Positions 16,929 through 25,031 of a stretch of 64,000 nt of DNA are shown here, piece by piece. How positions within the stretch are numbered: the first letter of the stretch is position 1; each line of letters begins with the position of its first letter. The position numbers and the translations under genes were made by a program. The notes under the pieces are model-generated. The model saw nothing but the letters and a program-made list of their open reading frames with translations. It was not told the origin of the DNA and searched no databases. The DNA comes from Arthrobacter sp. Soil764. GTDB lineage: Bacteria > Actinomycetota > Actinomycetes > Actinomycetales > Micrococcaceae. The stretch lies in contig NZ_LMSI01000023.1 of NCBI RefSeq assembly GCF_001428075.1, positions 62,001 through 126,000 on the forward strand, written 5' to 3'.

Positions 16929-18122
16929 CTAGACGGCTTCGAGGATGCTCACGTAGTTGGCGATGCCCACGCCGCCCATGTTTTGGACGGCAGCCCGGCG
17001 CGGGGCGGCCAGCTGCATGTCCCCGGCTGTCCCGGTCAGCTGCATGGCTGCCAGGACGTGCTGGGAAACACCGGTGGCACCCACGGGGTGGCCCTTGGAC
17101 TTAAGGCCGCCGGAGACGTTGATGGGCAGCTTGCCGTCCCTGAAGACCCAGCCTTCCTTCAGCGCGCGGGAGCCCTGGCCGGGTTCGGTCAGGCCCATGG
17201 CCTCGTACATGAGCAGTTCGGCGATGGTGAAGCAGTCGTGCACCTCGGCGAAGTCCAGGTCTTCCAGCCCGACGCCGGCCATCGCCAGGGCGCGCTGCCA
17301 CGAGACGCGGGTGGCTTCGAAGGCGGTGGGGTCGCGGCGTGCGGCGGGGAAGAAATCGTTGGCCTGGCCGAAGCCGGCAAGCCGAACGGGGGCCGTGGCG
17401 CCGCCGGTGGGTGAAACGGACAGCACGACGGCGGCCGCTCCGTCGGAGACAGGGGAACAGTCCGTGCGGCGCAGGGGATCGGCCACCATCGGGTTCTTGT
17501 CTGAAACGGTTTGGCAGAACTCCTCGCCGAGGTCCTTGCGGAGCTGGGCGTACGGGTTGTCCACACCGTTGCGGTGGTTCTTCGCCGCGATGGTGCCCAG
17601 GACGTCGCCCAGGTTCCCGTCGGCGTCGTAGCGTTTGGCGTAGTGCTTCGCGACCTCGGCGAAGAGCCCGGTGAAGCCGGTGGTGGAAGGCTTGCCGGCC
17701 ATGTCATAGTCCGCGCCCAGCAGTCCGGCGCCCACCACATCCGCTCCCGCGTGGGTCATCTTCTCGGCGCCGATCACCAGGACAGTCCTGGCGGTGCCGG
17801 CCAGCAGTGATTTGGTGCCCTGCTGGAAGGCGGCCGAACCGGAGGCGCAGGCGTTCTCCACACGGGTGGACGGGACGTTGGCCAGGTCGCGGGAGACCTG
17901 CAGTGCCAGGGAGGAGGGAAACGCCAGCGGCATCATGCCGGAGTTGAACTGTCCCACGTAGATTTCGTCGACCTGGCCCGGTTCAACGCCCGCGCTGCTG
18001 ATGGCGTCCGTGGCCACCTGGACGATGAGGGATTCCAGGGTATCGTCGCTGAGTTTCCCGAATTTGCTGTGCCCCCAGCCCGTGATCAGGACATCCTTGC
18101 CGAACTGGTTCTTGAGGCTCAT
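16929..18122 (-). CDS. Acetyl-CoA acetyltransferase (SCP-x/thiolase-like)
   Basis: 397 residues. The nucleophile Cys92 lies in ENACASGS, with FAEVHDCFTIAEL and the C-terminal block NVSGGLKSKGHPVGATG. These residues place it in the thiolase superfamily, in the non-decarboxylating branch often annotated as acetyl-CoA acetyltransferase or lipid-transfer-type thiolase. In this operon it would split acetoacetyl-CoA, made by the CoA-transferase, into two acetyl-CoA. Its ATG overlaps the scoB stop (ATGA). Confidence 0.88.
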   Translation of the reverse strand: MSLKNQFGKDVLITGWGHSKFGKLSDDTLESLIVQVATDAISSAGVEPGQVDEIYVGQFNSGMMPLAFPSSLALQVSRDLANVPSTRVENACASGSAAFQQGTKSLLAGTARTVLVIGAEKMTHAGADVVGAGLLGADYDMAGKPSTTGFTGLFAEVAKHYAKRYDADGNLGDVLGTIAAKNHRNGVDNPYAQLRKDLGEEFCQTVSDKNPMVADPLRRTDCSPVSDGAAAVVLSVSPTGGATAPVRLAGFGQANDFFPAARRDPTAFEATRVSWQRALAMAGVGLEDLDFAEVHDCFTIAELLMYEAMGLTEPGQGSRALKEGWVFRDGKLPINVSGGLKSKGHPVGATGVSQHVLAAMQLTGTAGDMQLAAPRRAAVQNMGGVGIANYVSILEAV

Positions 18123-18808
18123 GCTGTGGCTCCTTCAAAAGTGGGCGTTGAGTCGAGGGAGGGGGCGACGTCGAACGCGGCTTCGGTCTTTTCCCGGATC
18201 TCCTCCGCGGTGACCCCCGGAGCAAGCCGGGTCAGCGTGAGCCGCCGTCCGCCGTCGTCCGCCTTTTCAAGGTCGAAGACCGCAAGGTCGCTGATGATCC
18301 GGTCCACACAGCTGAGCCCGGTCAGGGGGAGCGTGCACTCGCGGACGATCTTTGCGGTGCCGTCCTTGGCGTTGTGTTCAGTGAGGACCACTACCCGCGG
18401 TGTCCCGGCCACCAGGTCCATGGCGCCGCCCATGCCCTTGACCATTTTTCCGGGGATGGTCCAGTTGGCCAGGTCCCCGTTGCCGGACACCTGCATGGCA
18501 CCGAGGATGGCCACCTTGACGTGCCCGCCGCGGATCATCCCGAAGGAGGTGGCGGAGTCGAAGATACTTCCGCCGGGCAGTACCGTGACGGTCTGCTTGC
18601 CGGCGTTGATAAGGTCAGCGTCCTCTTCGCCCTCGTAGGGGAACGGGCCCATGCCCAGCAGCCCGTTCTCGCTCTGCAGGACCACCCGCACGCCGTCGGG
18701 CAGGTTGTTGGCCACCAGCGTGGGGATGCCGATCCCCAGGTTCACGTAGTCGCCGTCGTTTAGTTCTTCGGCCGCAATGGCAGCCATTTCATCCCTGGTC
18801 CATCCCAT
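18119..18808 (-). CDS. scoB: 3-oxoacid CoA-transferase subunit B
   Basis: 229 residues, the normal size for the beta subunit of class I CoA-transferases. LGIGIPT and the catalytic Glu47 in QSENGLLGMGP are present, with GGSIFDSATSFGMIRGGH and GAMDLVAG further on. With ScoA (20328-21044) it moves CoA from succinyl-CoA to acetoacetate. It is separated from its partner by the transporter gene, an unusual but functional order. Confidence 0.93.
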   Translation of the reverse strand: MGWTRDEMAAIAAEELNDGDYVNLGIGIPTLVANNLPDGVRVVLQSENGLLGMGPFPYEGEEDADLINAGKQTVTVLPGGSIFDSATSFGMIRGGHVKVAILGAMQVSGNGDLANWTIPGKMVKGMGGAMDLVAGTPRVVVLTEHNAKDGTAKIVRECTLPLTGLSCVDRIISDLAVFDLEKADDGGRRLTLTRLAPGVTAEEIREKTEAAFDVAPSLDSTPTFEGATA

Positions 18809-18838
18809 GGGGTTCTCCTTATGTGGTCTTGGCTCTAC

Positions 18839-20278
18839 TTAGTTGGGTATTACCGGCGGCACGAACTCGAACGTCATCCCCAGCAGCCAGGCGAGCAGCA
18901 GCACCACCGGGAGGTGGAACAGGAACTGCTGGAACGTGAAGCCCACCAGGTCCCTGGCGCGCAGGCCCAGGACGGCCAGCAGCGGCAGCATGAAGAACGG
19001 GTTGATGAGGTTGGGCAGGGCCTCGGCCATGTTGTAGATCTGCACGGTCCAGCCGAGGTTCATGTTGACGTCGGTGGCTGACTGCATGACGTAGGGCGCC
19101 TCCACGAGCCACTTTCCGCCGCCGGAGGGCACGAACATGCCCAGGAGGGCTGTGTAGATGGCGATGATGACTGCGAACGCCCCGTTGCCGCCGATGCTGG
19201 TGAAGAAGTGCGCCAGGTGCTCGGAGACCGAGAGCCCGCCCGCGCCGGTGGCCTTGGTCAGGATGGCCGCCATCGCGGCATAGAGCGGGAACTGGACCAA
19301 AATGCCTGCGGTGGCGGGTACAGCCTTGGTCACCGACTGGAGGAACTTGCGCGGGGTTCCATGCAGCACCAGCCCCAGCATCAGGAAGACCAGCAGGTAC
19401 CCGTTCAGCGAGCTGACCACGCTCAGGATGGGCAGAGTCAGCAGCTGGGACACCAGCCAGCCCAGGGTCAGTACCCCGGCCAGGATGGGCAGGACCCTGC
19501 TGTATTCGAGCCACTCGCCGGGCCGCGACTTTTCGGCCGGCGGCTCGGGCTGGTCATCAAGGTCGACGCCGAGATCGGCCGCGGTTTTGACGGCGCCGCC
19601 GGTGGGGGCTGAGAAGTGGGCGATGACGGTGGTCAGCAGCATCAGGATGACAAGGGTCAGCAGGGACTGCCAGGTGAAAATGGAGGTGCCGAAGTCCAGG
19701 ACGCCGGTGATCTTCAGCAGCGCCGGGGGGATGGAGGCCTTTGTCGCCTGGAGCTGGGCCGCGGAGGAGGACATGCCCAAAGCCCAGACTGCGCCCAGCC
19801 CCATGAAGGCAGCCGCGCCCAGGGCCCGGTAGTCGACGTGCAGGTCCGCCCGGCGGGCCACAGCGCGCGCCAGGAGCCCGCCGAAGATCAGGCTCAGGCC
19901 CCAGTTCACGAACGACACCGACATGGACAGCACGGCCACGAAGCTGACAGCGGTGCGGGCGGAGTTTGGCACCTGTGCCAGCCGGTCAATCAGCCGGGCC
20001 ACGGGCGGCGAGGTTGCCACGACGTAGCCGGTCAGCACCACCATGGCCATCTGCAGGGTGAAGGCGGTGAGGTCCCAGAAGCCGTTGCCGAACGAATCCA
20101 CCACTGCCTTGGGCGAGGCGCCGATGGCCAAGGCTGCGACGGCCACCAGCAGCACGCCCGCCAGGGCAAAAATGTACGCGTCCGGGAACCACTTCTGCGT
20201 CCAGCCGGCCAGCTTTTCAGCCATCAGGGCCAAACCCTTCTGGCGGACGTCCTGGTGGTTGAACTGCGTAGTGGTCAT
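18839..20278 (-). CDS. Short-chain fatty acid transporter (AtoE family)
   Basis: About 479 residues with ten or more hydrophobic segments, matching the AtoE short-chain fatty-acid transporter family (VLTGYVVATSPPVARLI, SFVNWGLSLIFGGLLARAVA, MFVPSGGGKWLVEAPYVM, NMAEALPNLINPFFMLPLLA). I chose the ATG at 20278, which has GGAGAG about 9 nt upstream; the in-frame ATG at 20296 lacks one at good spacing. It probably imports acetoacetate or other short-chain acids for the CoA-transferase encoded on both sides. Confidence 0.9.
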   Translation of the reverse strand: MTTTQFNHQDVRQKGLALMAEKLAGWTQKWFPDAYIFALAGVLLVAVAALAIGASPKAVVDSFGNGFWDLTAFTLQMAMVVLTGYVVATSPPVARLIDRLAQVPNSARTAVSFVAVLSMSVSFVNWGLSLIFGGLLARAVARRADLHVDYRALGAAAFMGLGAVWALGMSSSAAQLQATKASIPPALLKITGVLDFGTSIFTWQSLLTLVILMLLTTVIAHFSAPTGGAVKTAADLGVDLDDQPEPPAEKSRPGEWLEYSRVLPILAGVLTLGWLVSQLLTLPILSVVSSLNGYLLVFLMLGLVLHGTPRKFLQSVTKAVPATAGILVQFPLYAAMAAILTKATGAGGLSVSEHLAHFFTSIGGNGAFAVIIAIYTALLGMFVPSGGGKWLVEAPYVMQSATDVNMNLGWTVQIYNMAEALPNLINPFFMLPLLAVLGLRARDLVGFTFQQFLFHLPVVLLLAWLLGMTFEFVPPVIPN

Positions 20279-20327
20279 TGCGGCGTTTCTCTCCATTGAG
20301 TGATGTTCTTCCGGTGTTGGCCGGCGG

Positions 20328-21044
20328 TCAGGCGGAGACCAGGCCGGCGCGCTGCCGGACGGTCCGCTGCTCGATGTCCTTGACCCGGTCCGTGGCCTGC
20401 ACCAGCCGCTGGACAAAGACGCCGGGGGTCACGATGTGGTTCGGGTCCAGGTGGCCGGGCTCCACGATCACTTCCGCCTCGGCGATGGTCAGTTTGCCGG
20501 CGGTGGCAACCACGGGGTTGAAGTTCCGGGCGGTGTAGCGGTAAATCAGGTTGCCGTCCGTGTCCGCGGTGTGCGCGTGGACCAGGGCGACGTCGGCCCT
20601 GATGGCACGCTCCTGGACGTAGGTTTCGCCGTCGAACACTTCGTGCGGCTTGCCGTCGGCAACCAGGGTGCCCACGCCGGTCTTGGTGTAGAAAGCCGGA
20701 ATGCCGGCGCCGCCGGCGCGGAGCCGCTCAGCCAGGGTGCCCTGGGGGGTGAACTCCACCTCAAGCCTCCCGGCGAGGTACTGCTCGGCGAACAGCTTGT
20801 TTTCACCGACGTAGGACGCAATGACTTTGCGGACCTGGCCTCCCTCGATCAGGATGCCCAGCCCTTTGCCGTCCACGCCCATGTTGTTGGACACCACGGT
20901 GAGGTCGCGGACGCCGGAATCACGGACAGCTTCAATCAGATCGGCAGGAATGCCGCTCAAGCCAAAGCCTCCTACGGCGAGGGTCATGCCGTCCTGCAGT
21001 GCCCCTTGCAGGGCGCCGGCGGCAGAAGCCTGGAGTTTCTTCAT
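20328..21044 (-). CDS. scoA: 3-oxoacid CoA-transferase subunit A
   Basis: 238 residues with the alpha-subunit markers GGFGLSGIPADLIEAV, VSNNMGVDGKGLG, ASYVGENK, FTPQGTLAERLRAGGAGIP and FYTKTGVGT. It is the first gene of the operon scoA-atoE-scoB-thiolase, divergent from the IclR gene. Together the enzymes turn acetoacetate-type acids into acetyl-CoA. The 164-bp intergenic region upstream contains likely regulator sites (see 21068-21200). Confidence 0.94.
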   Translation of the reverse strand: MKKLQASAAGALQGALQDGMTLAVGGFGLSGIPADLIEAVRDSGVRDLTVVSNNMGVDGKGLGILIEGGQVRKVIASYVGENKLFAEQYLAGRLEVEFTPQGTLAERLRAGGAGIPAFYTKTGVGTLVADGKPHEVFDGETYVQERAIRADVALVHAHTADTDGNLIYRYTARNFNPVVATAGKLTIAEAEVIVEPGHLDPNHIVTPGVFVQRLVQATDRVKDIEQRTVRQRAGLVSA

Positions 21045-21067
21045 GTCGTCTCCTCATTGAGCGCGGT

Positions 21068-21200
21068 GGTGTCCACTACGTGGATACCGGGGATCTGAGT
21101 TTGGAGACTACGGGCGGGTCTGTAGGCCTGTCAATATTCCGTGCTGGCCCATTTACAGTGTGGACAGTAGCATTGCGCCTATCCATAATGTGGACACTAG
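21068..21200. promoter_or_regulatory. Divergent operator region, scoA / iclR
   Basis: It holds an imperfect 21-bp palindrome GGTGTCCACTACGTGGATACC (one arm spans 21068-21076, the other 21080-21088) and two direct repeats, TGTGGACAGTAG (21159-21170) and TGTGGACACTAG (21189-21200), 30 bp apart. All share the GTGGA/TCCAC core. The last repeat abuts the ribosome site of the IclR gene. These are probable binding sites of the IclR-family protein, allowing control of both the operon and its own gene (inference). Confidence 0.65.
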
Positions 21201-21208
21201 GAGGGTTT

Positions 21209-22003
21209 ATGTCGGTCATGCCGGTGCAGGGCGCGCAGGTGGTGACGCGGATCGCAGGGCTGATGCGGCTGGTGGGCCGGAGCGCGGAGGGAATGCCGCT
21301 CGTGGACCTCGTGCGGGAATCGGGCCTCACGCGTCCCACCGTCCACCGGCTCCTGACATCCCTTGCCGCGGAGGGCCTGCTGGACCATGACCCCGTCACG
21401 GGCAACTGGGTGCTGGGCCCGGAAATCCTGCTCATGGGCTCGGTCGCGTCGGCGCGGTTCCCCATGGAGGATATCGCACGGCCCAGCCTTCGCCGGCTGG
21501 CCCAGGCCACCGGCGAGAGCGCCTTCTTCTCCATCCGCCGCGGCGCCGGGACGGTCTGCCTGCTGCGTGAGGAGGGAAGCTTTCCGGTCCGGTCCTTCGT
21601 CCTGCACGAGGGGGTCCGGTTCCCACTGGGGGTTGCATCGGCCGGGACGGCCATCATGGCCTTCCTTCCGGAAAGCGAGCAGGAGGAGTTGCTGGGCCGC
21701 TGGGACGAACACGCAGGTGAGTTTGCCGGGAACCACACGCCCGAACTGGTGCGGAAGAACCTGGCCCGCACCCGGCTGGCCGGCTATTCGGTGAACCCCG
21801 GGCTGGTCCTGGAGGGAAGCTGGGGGATGGGTGCCGCGGTGTTCGACCGCTCCGGGAAACCTGCCTGGGCGCTGTCGTTAACGGGCATTGAGCCGCGCTT
21901 CAAGCCGGAACGGCAGGAGGAACTGGGCGGCCTCCTCATGGCGGAGGCGCACCGGATCACGCAGCAGCTTGGCGGGGGCGGCAGCGGCCCGCGGGCCCGC
22001 TGA
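21209..22003 (+). CDS. IclR-family transcriptional regulator
   Basis: 264 residues from an ATG with GGAGG 5 nt upstream; the frame is open further upstream through the operator region. The N-terminal winged helix (LVDLVRESGLTRPTVHRLLT) is followed by the IclR effector domain (AFFSIRRGAGTVCLLREEGS, LGVASAGTAIMAFLPE, GMGAAVFDRSGKPAWALSL). Divergent location makes it the likely regulator of the ketoacid operon, with a pathway acid as effector. Confidence 0.93.
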   Translation: MSVMPVQGAQVVTRIAGLMRLVGRSAEGMPLVDLVRESGLTRPTVHRLLTSLAAEGLLDHDPVTGNWVLGPEILLMGSVASARFPMEDIARPSLRRLAQATGESAFFSIRRGAGTVCLLREEGSFPVRSFVLHEGVRFPLGVASAGTAIMAFLPESEQEELLGRWDEHAGEFAGNHTPELVRKNLARTRLAGYSVNPGLVLEGSWGMGAAVFDRSGKPAWALSLTGIEPRFKPERQEELGGLLMAEAHRITQQLGGGGSGPRAR

Positions 22004-22028
22004 GTCTCTACGGCAAAGGCGGGGAACG

Positions 22029-22070
22029 ACGACGGCGGGCGGCACCTGTTGCGGTGCCGCCCGCCGTCGT
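22029..22070. terminator. Bidirectional terminator, iclR / nadE
   Basis: Perfect 18-bp arms (ACGACGGCGGGCGGCACC and complement) with a 6-nt loop lie between the convergent iclR and nadE genes. There is no long T-run on either side. The arm shares CGACGGCGGG with the hairpin at 31895. Confidence 0.8.
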
Positions 22071-22104
22071 GCTCCCCAAGGGTGGGGAAAATCAGCGAGG
22101 CTGC

Positions 22105-22959
22105 CTAGAGTCCGGCGCGGGGCTCCTCCGGGCCCTCGTGCTTCCACCAGGTGTCGAAGATGGTCACCGGCACGGTGCGCTTGTGGCGGGTCCGGAGGTA
22201 TTTCTGCTCGATCGATTCGGCAACCGCGTCCGGAACCTCCCGGCCTTCGAGGTAGTCGTCGATCTGGTCGTAGCTGAGGCCCAGCTCGTCCTCGTCCGTG
22301 CGTCCGGGCCGGTCATCGAGCAGGTCGGCGGTGGGCACCTTCTCCCAGACGCGGGCGGGTGCACCCAGTTCAGCCAGCAGGGCCCGGTTCTGCCGCTTGT
22401 TGAGGCCGAACAGGGGCAGGATGTCCGCGCCGCCGTCGCCGTACTTGGTGAAGAAGCCGGTGACGGACTCGGCGCCATGGTCGGTGCCGAGCACCAGGTA
22501 GTTGAATTCGCCGGCCAATGCATACTGGGCGATCATGCGGGTGCGTGCCTTGGTGTTGCCTTTGTGGAAGTCGGAGATCTCCGAGCCCACGGTTTTTTCG
22601 AACTCGTCTTCAAAACCGTCCACTGCGGCGGAAATGTTGAACGTCCATTCCGTCTTGGCCTTGATGAAGTCCAATGCGGCCTGGGCGTCCTCCTCGTCAT
22701 GCTGCACGCCGTACGGTAGGCGGACGGCCACGAAATTGGCCTCCACGCCTTCGGCCTCAAGCTCATCCACCGCCAGCTGTGCCAGCTTTCCGGCCAGGGA
22801 GGAGTCCAGGCCGCCGGAGATGCCCAGGACAAACCCCTTGGTGTGGGTTGCCTTCAGGTATTCCTTGAGGAACGTGACGCGTTTGCGCACCTCCCCTGCG
22901 GGATCGATCCGGGGCTGAACGCCCATTTCTTCAATGATCTTGGCCTGGAGTTCGCGCAT
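22105..22959 (-). CDS. nadE: Ammonia-dependent NAD+ synthetase
   Basis: 284 residues from the ATG at 22959, which gives the same N-terminus as known NadE (LQAKIIEEMGVQPRIDP). The ATP pyrophosphatase loop GISGGLDSSLAG, the LGTDHGAESVTGFFTKYGDG block and the basic KRTVPVTIF C-terminus are visible. It amidates nicotinic acid adenine dinucleotide with ammonia, the last step of NAD synthesis; no glutaminase domain is fused. A TTG at 22989 in frame is less likely as start. The promoter lies against the ATG (22967-22996). Confidence 0.94.
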   Translation of the reverse strand: MRELQAKIIEEMGVQPRIDPAGEVRKRVTFLKEYLKATHTKGFVLGISGGLDSSLAGKLAQLAVDELEAEGVEANFVAVRLPYGVQHDEEDAQAALDFIKAKTEWTFNISAAVDGFEDEFEKTVGSEISDFHKGNTKARTRMIAQYALAGEFNYLVLGTDHGAESVTGFFTKYGDGGADILPLFGLNKRQNRALLAELGAPARVWEKVPTADLLDDRPGRTDEDELGLSYDQIDDYLEGREVPDAVAESIEQKYLRTRHKRTVPVTIFDTWWKHEGPEEPRAGL

Positions 22960-22966
22960 GTGGTCC

Positions 22967-22996
22967 AGACTAGCCAGCACAGTCAACAACCCTCAA
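22967..22996 (-). promoter_or_regulatory. nadE promoter, leaderless type
   Basis: Minus strand: TTGAGG (22991-22996), an 18-bp spacer, then TAGTCT (22967-22972), with 7 nt to the ATG at 22959. Transcription would begin at the start codon itself. No ribosome site precedes the ATG, which agrees with leaderless initiation. Confidence 0.55.
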
Positions 22997-23034
22997 CTGT
23001 TCCGGGCGGCCCGTCCGGGGCGTAGCGTGAACGC

Positions 23035-24915
23035 ATGGAGCGAACGGGGTGTGCCGTGGTGGGCGGGGGCCCTGCGGGAATGATGCTGGGGCTGTTGCTG
23101 GCGCGGGCCGGGGTGCACGTGACAGTGCTGGAGAAGCACCGGGACTTCCTGCGCGATTTCCGCGGCGACACGGTGCATGCCTCCACCATCCGCCTGATCG
23201 ACGAACTTGGCCTGGGCGCCGGGTTCCGCAGCCTGCCGCAAAGCCGGCTGACCAACGTGGCCGTACCGGTCCCGGGGACCGGGCTGGTCACCCTGGCAGC
23301 CTTCGACGCTTTGAAACCCCCGTACAACTACGTGGCCATGATGCCCCAATGGGACTTCCTGGATTTCCTCGCCTCGGCTGCCGCTGCGGAACCGACGTTC
23401 ACGCTCCTCAGGGAGAGCGGGGCCACCGGCCTGGAGCTCGACGGCGGCCGGGTCACCGGCGTGCGCTACCGGGACGCCGGCGGGGCCGAACACGTCCTCC
23501 ATGCAGACGTCGTGGTGGCCGCGGACGGCCGCCACTCAGTGCTGCGCCAGGCCGCGGGCATGCGCGCCAGGGAGTTTCCGGTGCCGTTCGACACCTGGTG
23601 GTTCAGGCTCCCGCGCCACGCTTCCGAGCAGGGCGAAGTGGCGGGTGTGGTGCCCTCACTGGGCCACCGGGATGCCATGATTGCCCTCAATCGCACCGAT
23701 TACTACCAGCTGGGCTACCTCGCTCCCAAGGGCTCGGATGCCAGGATCAGGGCCGGCGGCGTGGAGCGGTTCCGGCAGCGCGTGGCGGCCCTTCGCCCGG
23801 ACCTCGCCGACCGCGTTGATTCGATCCGCAGCCTGGATGACCTGCATTGGCTGGACGTTAAACTGAACCGCCTGCGGCGCTGGTACACCGACGGTTTCCT
23901 GTGCATCGGGGACGCCGCCCATGCCATGTCACCGGCCGGGGGAGTGGGTATCAACCTGGCCATCCAGGACGCGGTGGCGGCCGCGGAACGGCTTGCACCG
24001 GATCTGCGTAGGGGCCAGGTGCGGACCCGGACCCTTGCAGCGATCCAGCGCCGCCGCAGCATGCCCACGGTGATGGTGCAGGCCGTGCAGCGCATCATGC
24101 ACCGGGTGGTGTTCGTTCCGCTCTTCGCCGGGAGATTGTCCGGGGATGTCCTGGCCCGGGATCGTGCCCGCGCCGGGCTCTCCATCCAGCGGCTGGCCTT
24201 CTTCATCATGCGCCACAACCCGGTGGTCAAGCGTGTCCTGCCGCGCGTTATCGCCTTCGGGCCGCGCCCCGAACATGCACCCGGCTTTGCCCGCCCGCTC
24301 ACCGTCAGCCCAGCCACTAAACTTGAGCCCATGACTTCGCCCACTGACACTGCGGTCGACACCGCAGCTGCCCGCGCCCGCCTGCTCGAACTCATCAAGG
24401 AACTCGCCGTGGTCCGCGGCAAGGTGATCCTCTCGAGCGGAGCTGAGGCTGACTACTACATCGACCTGCGCCGCATCACCCTGCACCACGAGGCGTCCAA
24501 GCTGGTGGGGCAGGTAATGCTCGCACTGGCGGACGACGCCGGGATCGACTTTGAGTGCGCGGGCGGACTGACCATGGGCGCCGACCCCGTTGGCGCCGCC
24601 GTGATGCATGCTGCCGCTGATACCGGCCGGGCCGTTGACGCGTTCGTGGTCCGCAAGGCCCAGAAGTCGTACGGCATGGGCCGCCAGGTGGAGGGCCCTT
24701 CGGTCGAGGGGCGCAAGGTCCTGGTCCTTGAGGACACCTCCACGACCGGTGGGTCGGCGCTGACCGCAGTGGAAGGCGTCCGGAAAGCCGGGGGCAACGT
24801 TGTGGCGGTGGCCGTGATCGTGGACCGGGATACCGGTGCCAAGGAAAAAATCGAAGCGGAAACAGGCGTTCCGTATCTGTTCGCTTTCGGCAAGGATGAG
24901 CTGGGGCTGGCGTAG
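23035..24915 (+). CDS. FAD-dependent oxidoreductase open in frame into orotate phosphoribosyltransferase
   Basis: One uninterrupted frame of 626 residues. Residues 1-432 are a FAD-binding (PHBH-type) monooxygenase: dinucleotide motif VVGGGPAGMMLGLLLARAG near the start, DVVVAADGRHSVLRQ in the middle and the second FAD motif CIGDAAHAMSPAGGVGINLA near 290-310. Residues 433-626 are a complete PyrE. No stop codon separates them, so readthrough would give a fusion. pyrE also has its own ATG at 24331. The substrate of the oxidoreductase is unknown. Alternatively the two are expressed separately and the upstream protein simply ends at the pyrE stop. Confidence 0.8.
   Translation: MERTGCAVVGGGPAGMMLGLLLARAGVHVTVLEKHRDFLRDFRGDTVHASTIRLIDELGLGAGFRSLPQSRLTNVAVPVPGTGLVTLAAFDALKPPYNYVAMMPQWDFLDFLASAAAAEPTFTLLRESGATGLELDGGRVTGVRYRDAGGAEHVLHADVVVAADGRHSVLRQAAGMRAREFPVPFDTWWFRLPRHASEQGEVAGVVPSLGHRDAMIALNRTDYYQLGYLAPKGSDARIRAGGVERFRQRVAALRPDLADRVDSIRSLDDLHWLDVKLNRLRRWYTDGFLCIGDAAHAMSPAGGVGINLAIQDAVAAAERLAPDLRRGQVRTRTLAAIQRRRSMPTVMVQAVQRIMHRVVFVPLFAGRLSGDVLARDRARAGLSIQRLAFFIMRHNPVVKRVLPRVIAFGPRPEHAPGFARPLTVSPATKLEPMTSPTDTAVDTAAARARLLELIKELAVVRGKVILSSGAEADYYIDLRRITLHHEASKLVGQVMLALADDAGIDFECAGGLTMGADPVGAAVMHAAADTGRAVDAFVVRKAQKSYGMGRQVEGPSVEGRKVLVLEDTSTTGGSALTAVEGVRKAGGNVVAVAVIVDRDTGAKEKIEAETGVPYLFAFGKDELGLA
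24331..24915 (+). CDS. pyrE: Orotate phosphoribosyltransferase, nested in the preceding frame
   Basis: 194 residues, the normal PyrE length. It shows the substrate region LSSGAEADYYIDLRRITLH, a KAQKSYGMGRQVEG loop and the PRPP-binding motif VLVLEDTSTTGGSALTAV. It makes orotidine 5'-phosphate in pyrimidine synthesis. The ATG has no ribosome site, but TAAACT (24318-24323) stands 7 nt before it, the layout of a leaderless promoter inside the upstream gene. Thus a free PyrE can be made although the frame is continuous with the oxidoreductase. Confidence 0.85.
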   Translation: MTSPTDTAVDTAAARARLLELIKELAVVRGKVILSSGAEADYYIDLRRITLHHEASKLVGQVMLALADDAGIDFECAGGLTMGADPVGAAVMHAAADTGRAVDAFVVRKAQKSYGMGRQVEGPSVEGRKVLVLEDTSTTGGSALTAVEGVRKAGGNVVAVAVIVDRDTGAKEKIEAETGVPYLFAFGKDELGLA

Positions 24916-24923
24916 TCCTGCAG

Positions 24924-24947
24924 CGCCCCGGGTGAGAGCCCGGGGCG
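24924..24947 (+). terminator. Possible terminator after pyrE
   Basis: Hairpin of 9-bp GC-rich arms (CGCCCCGGG and complement) with a 6-nt loop begins 9 nt after the pyrE stop. It has no T-run, so it is weak evidence for termination. Confidence 0.5.
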
Positions 24948-25031
24948 GCAAGCGGACCGCAGTTGGCTGGGCTGTTGGCGCTGTTTTATGATATGCGGTA
25001 ACACTTTTTAGTTGCTTGGAGACCACGCACC

